Of a DNA stretch of 50,079 nucleotides, positions 22,281-33,431 are shown piece by piece; the stretch's first letter is position 1, and each line of letters opens with the position of its first letter. Made by a program: the position numbers and the translations under genes. Under the pieces are notes generated by a model. It worked only from the letters and a program-made list of their open reading frames with translations. It made no database searches and had not been told where the DNA came from. The stretch spans positions 1-50,079 of the forward strand of contig DAHVDN010000015.1 in assembly GCA_027313505.1 (NCBI GenBank). Direction: 5' to 3'. Origin of the DNA: Candidatus Dormiibacterota bacterium (GTDB taxonomy: Bacteria; Chloroflexota; Dormibacteria; Aeolococcales; Bog-877).

Positions 22281-24337
22281 TCTGGCTCAACAGCTTTGCC
22301 GCGCTGATTCTCCTGGCCGCGACCGGGTATCTGTTCTGGCGGAGGATTCGGCCCCTCCTGGATTCGATGCTCAGCGCCGAGCGTGAGCGCCGGACCGATT
22401 CACCCGGCGCCAGGATGCGGGGAGTTGTGGTCTTCGTCCTGGGCCAGAAGCGGCTTTTGCGCTGGCCGTTCTCCGGGGTCGCGCACCTCCTCATCTTCTG
22501 GGGCTTTGTCATCCTCAACCTGGAGATCCTCCAGGCCGGACTCGAGGCGCTGGTGCCTCCGCTCAACCTGGAGGAGCAGTACTGGTGGGGGCCGATCGCA
22601 TTCGTGCAGGACCTGCTGGCGGCGGCGGTGCTGGCCGGCCTGGTGTTGGCTGCCCTGAACCGATACGTCCTGCGGCCCCGCCGGTTCCTTGGGAGTCATC
22701 AGCGGGACGCGACCGTGATCCTTCTCCTGATCGCCCTGGTGATCCTCACCCAGCTCGGGATCTACGGAACGCAGATCGCCGCGGGAGCGGACCATGTGGT
22801 CAATATGCGGCCGGTCTCCGACGCCGTCTCCGCGCTCTTTCGCGGGGTCCACGGGGAGTCGATATGGGCCTGGCATGAGCTCTTCCTCTGGGCTCACCTG
22901 CTGCTGATCGCGGGTTTTTTGGTCTATCTGGCCCGCAGCAAACATCTCCACATCCTCACCGCTTTGCCCAACGTCTACTTTCGCAGCCTGGAACCGGCGG
23001 GCCGCCACCTCCCGATGCTCGACATCGAGGCGGCGGATCACTTTGGGATCTCGAAGGTCGATCAGCTGAGCTGGAAGCAGGAGCTCGACCTGGCGACCTG
23101 CACCGAGTGTGGGCGTTGCCAGGTCCACTGCCCGGCCTTCAACACCGGCAAGCCTCTGTCCCCGAAGCTGTTCATCACCGACCTCCGTGACGGCTGGTAC
23201 GCGCGGGCGCGCTCCGAGGAAGCTCCGAGGAGCTTCTGGGCGACCGGAGATCCTCCTGGACAGGCCCCGACGGACGGATCCCTCCTCGACTGGAGCGTCT
23301 TGGAGGAGACCCTTTGGGCCTGCACCACGTGCGGGGCCTGCGTGGAGCAATGCCCGGTGCTGATCGAGCATGTGCCCGCGATAGTTCAGATGAGGAGGTC
23401 TTTGGTACTGGAGGAGTCCCGGGTGCCCAAGGAGGCGCAGCGGGCGCTGGAGTCTTTGGAGCAACGCGGCAACCCCTACCAGATGGCCCAGTCCTCGCGC
23501 ATGCGCTGGGCCGAGGGGCTGGATGTCCCCCTGATCGCGGACCGGCCAGACGCCGAGTACCTCTACTGGGTCGGATGCGCCACCGCCTTTGACGAGGCCA
23601 ACTGGGCGGCCGCCCGAGCCACGGTCGCGATCCTGAAGGAGGCAGGAGTCAGCTTCGCGGTGCTGGGCCAGGAGGAGGTCTGCAACGGGGATCCCGCCCG
23701 TCGGCTGGGTAACGAGTATCTCTTCCAGACTCAGGCCCAGGAGGTGGTGGGCAGGTTGGCGGCCCGGGGAGTTCGCAAGATCATCGCCAGCTGCCCCCAC
23801 TGCTTCAACACCTTTGCCAGGGAGTACCCCGACCTGGGGGGGAACTATGAGGTGCTACACCACACCCAGCTGTTGAGCCAACTGCTTGACCAGGGCCTCA
23901 TCCACCTGACCAGGGAGATCGCCGATGGGCGTCTCACCTACCACGACCCCTGCTATCTGGGCCGCTGGAACGGGGAGTACGACGCCCCGCGCCGTTTGCT
24001 CCAGGCAATCCCCGGAGTCGAGCTGCTGGAGATGCACCGCAGCCGAGGGGAGGCGATGTGCTGTGGCGCAGGTGGAGGCCGGATCTTCATGGAGGAGACC
24101 ACCGGAAGCAGGATCAACCGGGTTCGCGTCCAGCAGGCTCAGGAGACGGGAGCTGCCCAGGCAGCGGTCTCCTGTCCGTTCTGCGCAACCATGTTCACCG
24201 AGGGGATCTCGTCGCAGGAGCTGGGTGGTCAGTTCGGCAGTGCCGACATAGCGGTGCTGGTGGCCGAGGCTATGGGGCTGGACTATCTACCGCAGCAGTC
24301 CATCGTGGGGTCACCCGAGGCTCCGCCACCCCCATAA
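22277..24337 (+). CDS. EtfD-like membrane iron-sulfur oxidoreductase
   Basis: A 686-residue membrane protein. The N-terminal third has several transmembrane helices resembling the NarI/HdrE-type cytochrome b fold, with His residues in hydrophobic segments. Two ferredoxin-like 4Fe-4S motifs follow (CTECGRCQVHCP from C275 and CTTCGACVEQCP from C349), then two CCG domains of the HdrD/GlpC type (second one at C595, MCCGAGGGRIF). This architecture matches mycobacterial EtfD (Rv0338c), which takes electrons from ETF and feeds the quinone pool during beta-oxidation. GTG 22277 overlaps the upstream small-protein stop. With two acyl-CoA dehydrogenases and a hydratase in the window this role is likely; etfAB themselves are not here. 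Confidence 0.87.
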   Translation: MIWLNSFAALILLAATGYLFWRRIRPLLDSMLSAERERRTDSPGARMRGVVVFVLGQKRLLRWPFSGVAHLLIFWGFVILNLEILQAGLEALVPPLNLEEQYWWGPIAFVQDLLAAAVLAGLVLAALNRYVLRPRRFLGSHQRDATVILLLIALVILTQLGIYGTQIAAGADHVVNMRPVSDAVSALFRGVHGESIWAWHELFLWAHLLLIAGFLVYLARSKHLHILTALPNVYFRSLEPAGRHLPMLDIEAADHFGISKVDQLSWKQELDLATCTECGRCQVHCPAFNTGKPLSPKLFITDLRDGWYARARSEEAPRSFWATGDPPGQAPTDGSLLDWSVLEETLWACTTCGACVEQCPVLIEHVPAIVQMRRSLVLEESRVPKEAQRALESLEQRGNPYQMAQSSRMRWAEGLDVPLIADRPDAEYLYWVGCATAFDEANWAAARATVAILKEAGVSFAVLGQEEVCNGDPARRLGNEYLFQTQAQEVVGRLAARGVRKIIASCPHCFNTFAREYPDLGGNYEVLHHTQLLSQLLDQGLIHLTREIADGRLTYHDPCYLGRWNGEYDAPRRLLQAIPGVELLEMHRSRGEAMCCGAGGGRIFMEETTGSRINRVRVQQAQETGAAQAAVSCPFCATMFTEGISSQELGGQFGSADIAVLVAEAMGLDYLPQQSIVGSPEAPPPP

Positions 24338-24344
24338 TCTGCAG

Positions 24345-24779
24345 GTGGGCATCACCGGAGCCTTTCCCCGATTCGATCATGTGGGGATCGCCGTGACCGA
24401 CCTGGATCGGGCGGTCGAAGATTTCTCCAACCGGCTCGGGGTCAAACCCGAAAGCCGCGAGGCGGTCCCGGCCGACGGGATCGAGGCGGTCTTCTTCTCC
24501 CTGGGCGCGCAATCGCTGGAGCTGCTGGGCTCGACCAGGACTGACTCCGCCATCGCCCGCTTCCTGGAACGCCGTGGGGAGGGGATCCACCACGTCGCCT
24601 ACGCGGTATTCGACATCGAAGCTGAGCTGTCTCGGTGGCGCTCCGGTGGCAGCCAGCTCATCGATTCGACGCCACGGCTGGGTTCGCGGGGGAGGCTGGT
24701 CGCCTTCATCCACCCCACCACCGAGCATGGGGTGCTGACCGAGCTGTGCCAGCTGCCGGGAGGCGACGGCAGTGAGTGA
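24345..24779 (+). CDS. mce: Methylmalonyl-CoA epimerase
   Basis: A 144-residue vicinal-oxygen-chelate protein that interconverts (2S)- and (2R)-methylmalonyl-CoA. Metal ligands are H12 in FDHVGIAV, a His in GEGIHHVAYAV (H82/H83) and E133 in GVLTELCQ, matching the family. GTG 24345 lies 7 bp after the EtfD-like stop; TAATCT (24335-24340) could be an extra -10 only 4 nt upstream. The end overlaps the mutase start by 8 bp, so epimerase and mutase are co-translated and form consecutive pathway steps. Confidence 0.93.
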   Translation: MGITGAFPRFDHVGIAVTDLDRAVEDFSNRLGVKPESREAVPADGIEAVFFSLGAQSLELLGSTRTDSAIARFLERRGEGIHHVAYAVFDIEAELSRWRSGGSQLIDSTPRLGSRGRLVAFIHPTTEHGVLTELCQLPGGDGSE

Positions 24780-26352
24780 GCAAAGGGCGCCGGGACCGCC
24801 CAGGACCGCCTCCGGCCTGCCGCTGGAGCCCTTCTATGCCCGATCTCCCACACGGCTCGACTGCCCCGACCCTGGCGAGCCGCCGTTCACCAGAGGTCTT
24901 CGACCAGGGGGTTACCGTGAGCGGCTGTGGACGATGCGGCAATATGCCGGCTTCGGCTCCGCCGAGTCCACCAACTCGCGCTTTCGGTATCTTCTGGAGC
25001 GTGGCCAGACCGGCCTGTCGGTGGCATTCGACCTTCCCACCCAGATGGGATACGACTCCGACGCCGAGGTGTCGGCGGGGGAGGTTGGCCGGGTTGGAGT
25101 GGCCATCGACCAGCTGGGCGACATGGAGATTCTCCTGAGGGATCTGCCGCTGGACGTCGTCACCACATCGATGACCATCAACGCCCCCGCCAGCCTGCTG
25201 CTTTTGCTCTACCAATTGGCGGCGGAACGCCGCGGGATTCCGGGGGAGAAGCTCGGCGGCACCATCCAGAACGACGTCCTCAAGGAGTACGCGGCCCGAG
25301 GCACCTACATATTTCCTCCCCGGCCCAGCATGCGGCTGGTGACCGACACCTTCGCCTACTGCCATGAGGAGCTTCCACGATGGAATCCGATCTCCATCTC
25401 CGGGTATCACATGAGAGAGGCCGGTGCGACCGCGACCCAGGAGCTGGCGTTCGCGATCAGCAACGGGATTGCGTATGTGGAGGCGGCGCTGGCTGCGGGA
25501 CTTAAGCTGACGGAGTTCGCCCCCAGGCTGAGCTTCTTTTTCAACGTGGACAACGACCTCTTCGAGGAGGTGGCGAAGTTCCGAGCGGCGCGGCAGCTGT
25601 GGAGTGGGATCATGACGCAGCGGTTCGGGGCCACCGACCCCAGATGCCGCCAGCTGCGGTTTCACGCCCAGACCGCGGGAGCGACCCTGACAGCACAGCA
25701 GCCGCTCAACAATGTGGTGAGGGTGGCGCTCCAGGCTTTGGCCGCCGTTTTGGGCGGTGCCCAGTCACTGCATACCAACTCCTTCGACGAGGCGCTGGCG
25801 CTGCCCTCGGAGCAGGCGGCGACCCTGGCGTTGCGAACCCAGCAGCTGTTGGCCCACGAATCGGGGGTGTCCAAGGTCGCAGACCCCCTGGGCGGCTCAT
25901 ACCTGGTCGAGGAGCTGACTGAGCGTCTGGCGGCCGAGGCGGCGTCGCTCATCCGGGAGGTGGATCGGCGAGGTGGAGCGGTGCAGGCTATCGAGGACGG
26001 CTACTACCAGGCCCAGATTGAGGAGGCCTCCTACCGTCACCAGCAGATGGTGGAGTCTGGAGAGGTGGTGATCATCGGGGTCAATCGCTTCCAGGACCAG
26101 CTGCCGATCGAGGTGCCGCTGCTCAAGGTGGACCCAGAGCTGGAGAGGGGTCAGATGGAGCGCCTACGCCAGCATCGTCGACAAAGGTCCAAGGCGCAGG
26201 TTGAGCGGACCTTGGAGAAGGTGCGACGGGCGGCCGAGGGGACTGAGAACCTCCTCTGGCCGATGCGGGAAGCCCTTCTGGTGGGAGCCACGGTGGGGGA
26301 GGTGTGCCAGCGCCTGGTCAACGTCTTTGGACGCTGGAGGCCAACAAGCTGA
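24772..26352 (+). CDS. Methylmalonyl-CoA mutase, large (catalytic) subunit
   Basis: A 526-residue TIM-barrel catalytic chain without a B12-binding domain. It isomerises (R)-methylmalonyl-CoA to succinyl-CoA once paired with a B12-binding subunit (a candidate is at 43645). Specificity residues are the methylmalonyl type: Y58 in TMRQYAGF (Tyr89 in Propionibacterium) and R176 in AARGTYIF (Arg207), 118 residues apart as in the reference enzyme; the active-site His lies in [11 protein letters not shown]. The GTG at 24772 overlaps the epimerase end by 8 bp. It is convergent with the GGDEF-EAL gene only 8 bp away. Confidence 0.93.
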   Translation: MSEQRAPGPPRTASGLPLEPFYARSPTRLDCPDPGEPPFTRGLRPGGYRERLWTMRQYAGFGSAESTNSRFRYLLERGQTGLSVAFDLPTQMGYDSDAEVSAGEVGRVGVAIDQLGDMEILLRDLPLDVVTTSMTINAPASLLLLLYQLAAERRGIPGEKLGGTIQNDVLKEYAARGTYIFPPRPSMRLVTDTFAYCHEELPRWNPISISGYHMREAGATATQELAFAISNGIAYVEAALAAGLKLTEFAPRLSFFFNVDNDLFEEVAKFRAARQLWSGIMTQRFGATDPRCRQLRFHAQTAGATLTAQQPLNNVVRVALQALAAVLGGAQSLHTNSFDEALALPSEQAATLALRTQQLLAHESGVSKVADPLGGSYLVEELTERLAAEAASLIREVDRRGGAVQAIEDGYYQAQIEEASYRHQQMVESGEVVIIGVNRFQDQLPIEVPLLKVDPELERGQMERLRQHRRQRSKAQVERTLEKVRRAAEGTENLLWPMREALLVGATVGEVCQRLVNVFGRWRPTS

Positions 26353-26360
26353 CGGGTCGT

Positions 26361-28691
26361 TCAGGCGGTTCGGCGGTCCGCTGAGATGAGGTGGGGCCGG
26401 GCTCGGACCACCCGTCCGGCCCCGGGCCCCGCGGCCGGTACCACCTGTGGCGGAAGGCGGAGCCATGCCGTCATCGCATCGGCTCTCAGTGGCTTGGAAT
26501 ACCTGTACCCCTGGACCTTGTCGCAACCGTAAGCCCTGAGGGCGGCCTCCTGGGCCTCGGTCTCCACCCCTTCGGCGACGACTTCAAGCGCCAGATCTCT
26601 GCCCACTGAGAGGAAGGCCCTCACCACTGCGGAGCTGCGCCGATCCTGGGGCAGACCCATCACGAACAGTCGGTCCACCTTGAGGATCTGGACGGGGAGA
26701 TCCACCAGACGAGCCAGGTTGGACTGCCCGGCACCGACATCGTCGAGGGCGCTGAGCACTCCTCGACCCGCAAGGAGTTGCAGCGCCGCCGCGACCTTGG
26801 GCTGCATCTCAGGCAATAGGTCGTACTCGGTGATTTCGATCACCAGCCGGTCGCAGGGAACCCCGGCTTCCTCCAGGGCCGAGAGCGTCCGCTCGGCGAA
26901 CCTGGGGTCCGTCAGCTGTTCCGGGACGAAGTTGACCCCCAGCTTCAGCTCCTGCATTCCGGCTCGCATCCACTCCCTAAGGTCGGAGAGAGCTTGGGCG
27001 AGCACCCAGTCGCTGAGCCTGTCAAGCTCGTGGAAGCGTCTGGCAACCTCCACCACCTTGGGTGGCGGCACCGCTCCCAGCCTCGGGTTATCCCAGCGCA
27101 ACAGTGCCTCCACTCCGGTGCACCGCCCGGTGACCAGGTGGACTATCGGCTGGTACGCGAGATAGAGTCCGTTGGCTGCCGGGTCGTCCAGCGCCGCCTG
27201 CAGCTCCCCGCTCAGCCGCAGGTCGGCCAAGGCGGCGTCGTGAAGGTCCGATTGGTACGACCTCCAGCCGTTGCCTCCGGCGCGTTTGGCAGCGTACATG
27301 GCCGAGTCCGCCTCGCGAAGCAGGCTGGCAGGGTTGGACCCCGGCCTGCAGAGCGCAAAGCCTATGCTCGCCGAGAGCCGCACCGACTGACCATCCAGCA
27401 CGACCGGATCCACGAAGGTCTCGAGGAGCCGCTCCGCGAAGGATGGCGCCTCGGCCTCGGAGATCGGCTCCACCAGGGCGATGAGCTCGTCGCCTCCGTA
27501 CCGGGCCACCAGGTCACTGGGCCTGACCCTTGCCCTGAGCCGGGTGGCGATCACTTGAAGAAGCTCGTCCCCCGCCTGATGGCCCAACGCGTCGTTGACT
27601 GTCTTGGTTCCGTCGAGGTCGATGAAGTAGACCCCGACAGTCCCCTGGCCGCGTCCCTCCTCGGTGAGCTCGGTCAGCCGTCGCTGAAGCTGATGCCGGT
27701 TGGGAAGTCCGGTCAGGTCGTCATGCTCACTCTGGTGGCGGAGGCGAGCGATCCAGCGTGCCCGCTCGGTCGCGTCCCGGGCGGTGAGGATCCAACCAGG
27801 ACTGGGGCTGGCTCCGTACTCGAAGCTGTTTCGGGCCAGCGAGATCACCCGGGGGGAAAGATCGGAAGCCACTTTGGTAATGAGCTCCATCTGGTCGTTC
27901 TCCCAGCAGAGCTCATCCGCCGACACCGATGTCGTTCCCGTGGCCGCGGCGATCACCGAGTCCACAGACCTTCCGAAGAGGTGGGAGGCCTCCACCGAGA
28001 ACAGCCCGCCAAAGGCGGCGTTGGCGTAGAGGATTATTCCCTGGCCGTCCACCAGAGAGAGTCCCTCCCTGACCCTCTCGACCATGCTGGAAAGGAGATC
28101 CGCCCGCTCCTCCTGGATCCGACGGTCGGCAAGACTGTTGTACAGCTCCCGTTCCCGCGCCGTCGCGGTTATCGCGGCACCGGCGACGCCGGCCAGCAGA
28201 TTGAGGGTTCGGATGCTGCCGCTGCCGAACCGGTCCGGCTCTCGGGCGAGCGCTCCCAGCGCTCCCAGGAATGACCCGTCAAGCGGATCTCGGATCGGTA
28301 CGGCCGCCAGAGACTCCGTGCCCCGAAGCTGTGCCGCCGCGCGCATGGCGGAGCGCGGGTAGCAGCGCCCGCCGCTGACACTTCGCACCAGCACTGAGCG
28401 GCAGTGCTCCAGAACCCAGCCGCTCACTCCCTCGTTGACAGAGCGCACTTTGCCCCTGCCGAGGCCTGGCCGACCGGAGCCAGCCGCGACTTCGGTGGTT
28501 CTGCCGTCCGGGCTGAGCAGCACCAAGCGAGCAGAGTCAGCATCGGTGGCAGCTTGAGCAGCGCTTACGACCATCTGCAGTAGCGCCGCCTGGCGAGCGG
28601 CGCGAGAGGCGGGTTCGGTAGAGGCCAGGGGCGGCTCGGGGAGCCGGGCCCCTACTGGCGGGCGAGTCCTCCCATCCGCCTGCCTGGACAC
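26361..28691 (-). CDS. GAF-PAS-GGDEF-EAL cyclic-di-GMP signalling protein
   Basis: A 776-residue soluble regulator: GAF domain (about 35-185), PAS (about 215-330), GGDEF (about 340-500) and EAL (about 510-760). The cyclase signature reads GGDEL instead of GGDEF or GGEEF, so synthesis may be weak or lost. The phosphodiesterase side retains EAL in GVEALLRW, N in GVNFVPEQ, E in EITEYD, DD in ALDDVGAG, K in KVDRLFV and E in AEGVETEAQ, but with VGAGQ in place of the usual FGTGYS. GTG 28691 follows TACCCT (minus strand, 28698-28703) by 6 nt, so a leaderless start is likely. It has no transmembrane segments; sensing would be via GAF and PAS. Confidence 0.9.
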   Translation of the reverse strand: MSRQADGRTRPPVGARLPEPPLASTEPASRAARQAALLQMVVSAAQAATDADSARLVLLSPDGRTTEVAAGSGRPGLGRGKVRSVNEGVSGWVLEHCRSVLVRSVSGGRCYPRSAMRAAAQLRGTESLAAVPIRDPLDGSFLGALGALAREPDRFGSGSIRTLNLLAGVAGAAITATARERELYNSLADRRIQEERADLLSSMVERVREGLSLVDGQGIILYANAAFGGLFSVEASHLFGRSVDSVIAAATGTTSVSADELCWENDQMELITKVASDLSPRVISLARNSFEYGASPSPGWILTARDATERARWIARLRHQSEHDDLTGLPNRHQLQRRLTELTEEGRGQGTVGVYFIDLDGTKTVNDALGHQAGDELLQVIATRLRARVRPSDLVARYGGDELIALVEPISEAEAPSFAERLLETFVDPVVLDGQSVRLSASIGFALCRPGSNPASLLREADSAMYAAKRAGGNGWRSYQSDLHDAALADLRLSGELQAALDDPAANGLYLAYQPIVHLVTGRCTGVEALLRWDNPRLGAVPPPKVVEVARRFHELDRLSDWVLAQALSDLREWMRAGMQELKLGVNFVPEQLTDPRFAERTLSALEEAGVPCDRLVIEITEYDLLPEMQPKVAAALQLLAGRGVLSALDDVGAGQSNLARLVDLPVQILKVDRLFVMGLPQDRRSSAVVRAFLSVGRDLALEVVAEGVETEAQEAALRAYGCDKVQGYRYSKPLRADAMTAWLRLPPQVVPAAGPGAGRVVRARPHLISADRRTA

Positions 28692-28697
28692 TCATGC

Positions 28698-28703
28698 AGG
28701 GTA
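28698..28703 (-). promoter_or_regulatory. -10 element for the GAF-PAS-GGDEF-EAL gene (leaderless)
   Basis: TACCCT on the minus strand ends exactly 6 nt before GTG 28691, with no Shine-Dalgarno sequence. Confidence 0.5.
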
Positions 28704-28759
28704 TGTCCCCGGTCCGGCCCCGTAACCGTCATTCACCGGACTGCGACAGGAGTTCGGTG

Positions 28760-29641
28760 CTACCCGGTTCCGGAGGACCTCGATTCCCCGGCCGGAAGCG
28801 CTCCCCCGAGCACGCTCCGGAAGTGGATGTCGTGGAAGAGCTTGGCGGTGAGTGGACGTCTTTGGCCGGCCAGCTTCAAGAAGCCGAGAGCCGCCACCGT
28901 CGCCCCCAGGGGTGGTCCGACGAAGTAGACCCAGAGCAGCTTGTAGCTGCCGAAGACCACAGCGGGACCGAGGCTGCGGGCGGGGTTCAGGCTGCAGTCG
29001 GTGTAGGGGGCGCCCTGCCAGACCAACACCGCGATGAGGATCCAGAGGACCACAGGGGTCATGCGAGCGGTCCGCGGTGATGAGGTGCAGGTGAAGATCG
29101 CCAGGATGAGGATGGCTGTCATCAGTGCCTCGATCCCGGTCGCCGCAGCGGCCGACACCCCCTGCTGGGGTGCGGTGAGCCCATCTTGGACCGAATTCGC
29201 CACCGGCCCCCAGAGCAGGTGCAACACCAGGTCTCCAGCGATCGCGCCGGCGAACTGGCCGATCCAGTACCCGACGAGGTCGGCTCGGGAGATATGGCCT
29301 CCAACCCAGAATGCCAGAGTTACGCAGGGGTTGATGTGGGCGCCGCTCAGCCGTCCGAAGGGCGAGATCGCGACCAAACTGCCCGACCCAGCGAACAGCA
29401 GACCGGTGATGAGCAGCCGAAGGCTGGTCGAGGGCAAAAGGTGAGGGACCGGTGAGCCGACGCCGAAGTCGAGGCAGACCGCGCTGAGACCGACCAGGAC
29501 CAGCAAAAAGGTTCCGAGGAACTCAGCGCACCACTCTGGAAGGTGCCATCCCCCGGTGGGAGGATGCTGCAGCGAGGGGGGGGGCGCCGCCCGCCAGATG
29601 CCCTGCGCCCATGCCGGCCAGCGCTCGGCTCTTCGACTCAA
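28760..29641 (-). CDS. Aquaporin / major intrinsic protein
   Basis: A protein of up to 293 residues with six predicted transmembrane helices (for example EFLGTFLLVLVGLSAVC and LMTAILILAIFTC) and the two MIP half-helix loops. The first loop reads SGAHINPCVTL, so NPA is changed to NPC; the second, SLNPARSLGPA, is canonical with the selectivity Arg. It moves water or small neutral solutes such as glycerol. The TTG at 29641 is the longest start; the hydrophilic first 30 residues lie over the upstream region of the divergent carboxylase gene, so the true start may be nearer GGWHLPEW, where no better start codon is visible. Confidence 0.88.
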   Translation of the reverse strand: MSRRAERWPAWAQGIWRAAPPPSLQHPPTGGWHLPEWCAEFLGTFLLVLVGLSAVCLDFGVGSPVPHLLPSTSLRLLITGLLFAGSGSLVAISPFGRLSGAHINPCVTLAFWVGGHISRADLVGYWIGQFAGAIAGDLVLHLLWGPVANSVQDGLTAPQQGVSAAAATGIEALMTAILILAIFTCTSSPRTARMTPVVLWILIAVLVWQGAPYTDCSLNPARSLGPAVVFGSYKLLWVYFVGPPLGATVAALGFLKLAGQRRPLTAKLFHDIHFRSVLGGALPAGESRSSGTG

Positions 29642-29679
29642 GGTCGCCGTCGCGGTCCGCGATCGGAGAAGATGAGTCG

Positions 29680-31266
<1,587 letters not shown>

Positions 31267-31352
31267 AAAGGCCTTTCAAGCGCTGCCTGGCGTGAGTCCT
31301 AAACTCTTGTGGTCGCTCCCATCGCCGGTCACCCGGCTCACAGGAGGTGCCC

Positions 31353-32543
31353 GTGAAGCTCCTCGAACACCAGGCTAAGGCTCAGTTCCGCCAGGTCGGC
31401 ATCGATTGCCCCATGGGGCGAGTCGCCCACACCCCAGAGCAGGCGGCTCACGTGGCGAGGGAACTGGGCAGGGTGGTGATCAAGGCACAGGTGCCGATAG
31501 GCGGACGGGGGAAGGCTGGAGGGGTGAAGCTGGCCGGGAGCGAGGAGGAGGCTAGGCGAGCCGCCGAGCAGATCTTGGGGATGGACATCAAGGGTTACAC
31601 CGTCCCCGCAGTGCTCTGCGAGGAGGCGCTAGAGATTGCTCGCGAGCTCTACCTGGGAGTCGCTCTGGACCGAGATCGCCGCAGCCTGGTGGTGATGCTG
31701 TCCTTCGCCGGCGGAATGGAGATTGAGGAGGTGGCTGAGACCGCCCCTGAGAAGATCGCAAAGCTCTGGCCCGACCCCTTCGCCGGCCCCCAGCCCTACG
31801 AGATCCGCCGTCTGGCGCTGGATGCGCTGTCGGCGGTGGGCGGAGACGAGGCGATGCCCAAGTCCAGGCTGCTGGTGCAGCTGGTCCCGTTGGTGCAGAG
31901 CCTGTACGCCCTCTGCCAGAGGCTGGACGCCACCCTCTGCGAGATCAACCCGCTGGTGATCACCGCGACTCAGCGGCTGATAGCCGGGGATGGCAAGATC
32001 GAAATCGATCAGAATGCGGAGTTTCGCCACCACGACCTGGTCAAGGAGCTTGGGGATGACCAGGGCGCGGCCGATAGCGGGGAGGACAGGTTGGAGGTGG
32101 AGGCCAAGCGGCGCGGACTGACCTATGTCCACCTGGGGGGCGATGTCGGGGTCATCGGCAACGGTGCAGGCCTGGTCATGAACACCCTCGATTTGGTGAA
32201 GCAGCACGGTGGTGAGCCGGCCAATTTTCTCGACATCGGGGGAGGGGCCAAAGCCGAGGTGGTGCGCAACGCCCTGGAGATGGTCCTTCTGGACCCCCAG
32301 GTCAAGGGGATCTTCGTCAACATCTTCGGTGGGATAACCAGGGGGGACGAGGTGGCCAACGGTGTGATCGAGGCCCGGGATCAGCTGGGAATCAGGGTCC
32401 CGTTGGTGGTCCGGATGACCGGAACCAGGGAGGAGGAGGGTCGAAAGATCCTTGAGGAGGCGGGCATCGTTCCGGCGATCTCGGCCCCGGAGGCCGCCCA
32501 GAAGATCGTGGAGCTGGTCGCCAGGTCGGGGGAAAGAGGGTGA
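31353..32543 (+). CDS. sucC: Succinyl-CoA synthetase, beta subunit
   Basis: A 396-residue ATP-grasp subunit that with SucD converts succinyl-CoA to succinate with NTP formation. It begins [17 protein letters not shown], close to the usual MNLHEYQAKQLF start. GTG 31353 has AGGAGG at 31342-31347, 5 nt upstream, and is preferred over GTG 31347, which lies inside the ribosome site. ATP-grasp features include [19 protein letters not shown], the metal-site CEINPLV and the CoA-ligase end [18 protein letters not shown] near 31298 could be the -10. Its end overlaps sucD (GTGA). Confidence 0.94.
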   Translation: MKLLEHQAKAQFRQVGIDCPMGRVAHTPEQAAHVARELGRVVIKAQVPIGGRGKAGGVKLAGSEEEARRAAEQILGMDIKGYTVPAVLCEEALEIARELYLGVALDRDRRSLVVMLSFAGGMEIEEVAETAPEKIAKLWPDPFAGPQPYEIRRLALDALSAVGGDEAMPKSRLLVQLVPLVQSLYALCQRLDATLCEINPLVITATQRLIAGDGKIEIDQNAEFRHHDLVKELGDDQGAADSGEDRLEVEAKRRGLTYVHLGGDVGVIGNGAGLVMNTLDLVKQHGGEPANFLDIGGGAKAEVVRNALEMVLLDPQVKGIFVNIFGGITRGDEVANGVIEARDQLGIRVPLVVRMTGTREEEGRKILEEAGIVPAISAPEAAQKIVELVARSGERG

Positions 32544-33427
32544 GCATCCTCCTTAACCGGGGCTCCAGGGTTCTAGTGCAGGGGATGACCGGAAGCGAGG
32601 GCACCTTCCACACCCAGCAGATGATCGACTTCGGCACCAAGGTTGTGGCGGGGGTCTCCCCCGGCAAGGGCGGCACCGAGCACCTGGGCCTTCCGGTCTA
32701 CGACACCGTGGCCGAGGCGGTCTCCGCGACCGGCGCTGATGTGGCGGCGGTATTTGTGCCCCCCCCATTCGCCGCCGACGCCATCATGGAGGGATCAGCG
32801 GCGGGGGTTCGGCTGGTGGTGTGCATCACCGAGATGATCCCGGTCAACGACATGGTTAGGGCCAAGGCGATGATCCAGCGCCGCGGGACGCTGCTGGTGG
32901 GGCCCAACTGCCCTGGGCTGATGTCCCCGGGAGAGCGTGCCAAGGTCGGCATTATTCCCAACCAGAACGGGAAAGAGGGGTCAGTGGGGATCGTATCCCG
33001 CTCGGGCACCTTGACCTACGAGATCATGCAGGCGCTGGGGCGCTCGGGCTTTGGCCAGTCGACGGCCGTCGGGATCGGGGGCGATCCGATCCTCGGGCTC
33101 AGCTTCTCCGACGTTCTGGAGCTGTTCGCGGCCGATGGGGCTACCGAGCTGGTGGTCATGGCCGGAGAGATCGGTGGAGCGGACGAGGAGCGTGCCGCGG
33201 AGCTCATCGGGCGGGGCTACCCCAAGCCGGTGGTCGGCTTCATCTCCGGGAGGACCGCTCCTCCTGGCAAGCGCATGGGGCATGCCGGCGCCATCATCAG
33301 TGGCAACACCGGCAGTGCGAAGTCCAAGGTCGAAGCGCTGGAGCGTGCAAGGGTCGAGGTTGCGGACACCATCGAGCAGATAGTCGAGGTGGTGGCACGG
33401 CAGCTCCGGCCGCCGAGCGGGAGCTGA
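32540..33427 (+). CDS. sucD: Succinyl-CoA synthetase, alpha subunit
   Basis: A 295-residue subunit carrying the phosphorylated histidine, H248 in [10 protein letters not shown] (E. coli H246), and the CoA-binding Rossmann fold ([16 protein letters not shown], then GVSPGKGG). GTG 32540 overlaps the sucC stop, giving 1:1 coupled translation. It takes succinyl-CoA from both the 2-oxoglutarate dehydrogenase and the mutase routes present in this window. The downstream acyl-CoA dehydrogenase starts only 4 bp after it. Confidence 0.95.
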   Translation: MSILLNRGSRVLVQGMTGSEGTFHTQQMIDFGTKVVAGVSPGKGGTEHLGLPVYDTVAEAVSATGADVAAVFVPPPFAADAIMEGSAAGVRLVVCITEMIPVNDMVRAKAMIQRRGTLLVGPNCPGLMSPGERAKVGIIPNQNGKEGSVGIVSRSGTLTYEIMQALGRSGFGQSTAVGIGGDPILGLSFSDVLELFAADGATELVVMAGEIGGADEERAAELIGRGYPKPVVGFISGRTAPPGKRMGHAGAIISGNTGSAKSKVEALERARVEVADTIEQIVEVVARQLRPPSGS

Positions 33428-33431
33428 GCTC

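Noticed and set aside
22400-23800. 466-codon minus-strand frame opposite the EtfD-like gene
   Set aside because: The composition is that of a shadow frame; the plus strand has four recognisable Fe-S motifs.
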